Source: Odontesthes bonariensis (Eukaryota > Chordata > Actinopteri > Atheriniformes > Atherinopsidae). Taken from it: 64,000 nucleotides of DNA. Location: contig NC_134529.1 of the NCBI RefSeq assembly GCF_027942865.1, positions 31,295,730 through 31,359,729 on the forward strand. The letters are read 5' to 3'. A program made the position numbers and the translations under genes. Shown here one piece after another: positions 63,958 through 64,000 of this stretch (position 1 is the stretch's first letter; each line of letters opens with the position of its first letter). The notes beneath the pieces were generated by a model. The model made no database searches, was not told the DNA's origin, and saw only the letters and a list, made by a program, of their open reading frames with translations.

Positions 63958-64000
63958 CTAGTGAAGAAAGCAGATAATGCATAATGTTATCCTGCCAGAC
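63958..64000 (-). other. mcm9: mcm9 intron, 3' end
   Basis: The minus strand has a branch-like and pyrimidine-containing stretch leading to TTCACTAG; the preceding exon is beyond the window edge. Confidence 0.6.

Overview
The window is vertebrate nuclear DNA, almost certainly from a teleost fish. The evidence is intron-containing connexin genes, including a textbook gja1 (Cx43), the last coding exon of mcm9, and a dense load of fish-type mobile elements: L2-type LINEs with AATTG-repeat tails, RTE/Rex3-like LINEs with ATGG tails, L1/Tx1-like LINEs, tRNA-derived SINEs, Tc1, PIF/Harbinger and TTAA-flanked DNA elements. GJA1 and MCM9 both lie in human 6q22, so the neighbourhood fits conserved synteny. 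I cannot name the species.

Layout. From 1 to about 41 kb I see no intact host gene; this is a transposon graveyard with clear nesting. At 1.3-8.5 kb an old L2 copy was split by a SINE and by a jockey/I-type LINE, and that LINE was itself split by a short LTR retroelement (2432-4389, 5-bp target duplication) and by a TTAA-flanked MITE. At 11.35-12.03 kb lies an RTE-type insertion whose 5' half is inverted (twin priming) between perfect 10-bp target duplications. At 19.26-19.78 kb there are two spliced exons of a decayed THAP-domain gene. At 20.35-26.58 kb a Tc1 copy is split by an L1-like LINE with a 16-bp target duplication; the LINE carries a TTAA element, which in turn carries a small RTE tail. 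At 30.42-35.08 kb a PIF/Harbinger element with both of its genes has had its centre replaced by an L2.

From 41.6 to 64 kb is the gene part. gja1 (minus strand) has its coding sequence in one exon, a 5' non-coding exon and a TATA-like box at 45.14 kb. A second connexin (minus, 49,969-50,802, 277 aa) has an unusual second extracellular loop and a stop codon that falls inside a minisatellite unit; a LINE has inserted into that minisatellite. Its likely non-coding first exon and TATA-like box are at 54.33-54.44 kb. A third connexin (plus, 58,070-58,831, 253 aa) has canonical cysteines. At the right edge is the 600-residue terminal exon of mcm9 (minus), which encodes the C-terminal tail of the MCM8-MCM9 helicase subunit.

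How the genes relate. The three connexins are hexamerising gap-junction subunits and probably form a local cluster; mcm9 is a DNA-repair gene linked only by position. Simple and tandem repeats crowd the gja1 promoter (CTTTCTG, GT and an approximately 680-bp decamer-type array). The most unusual points are the second connexin (extra cysteine, altered loop spacing, repeat-derived stop), the short LTR element with an orphan reading frame, the twin-primed insertion, and a recurring class of TTAA-flanked elements, one of which carries a THAP remnant.
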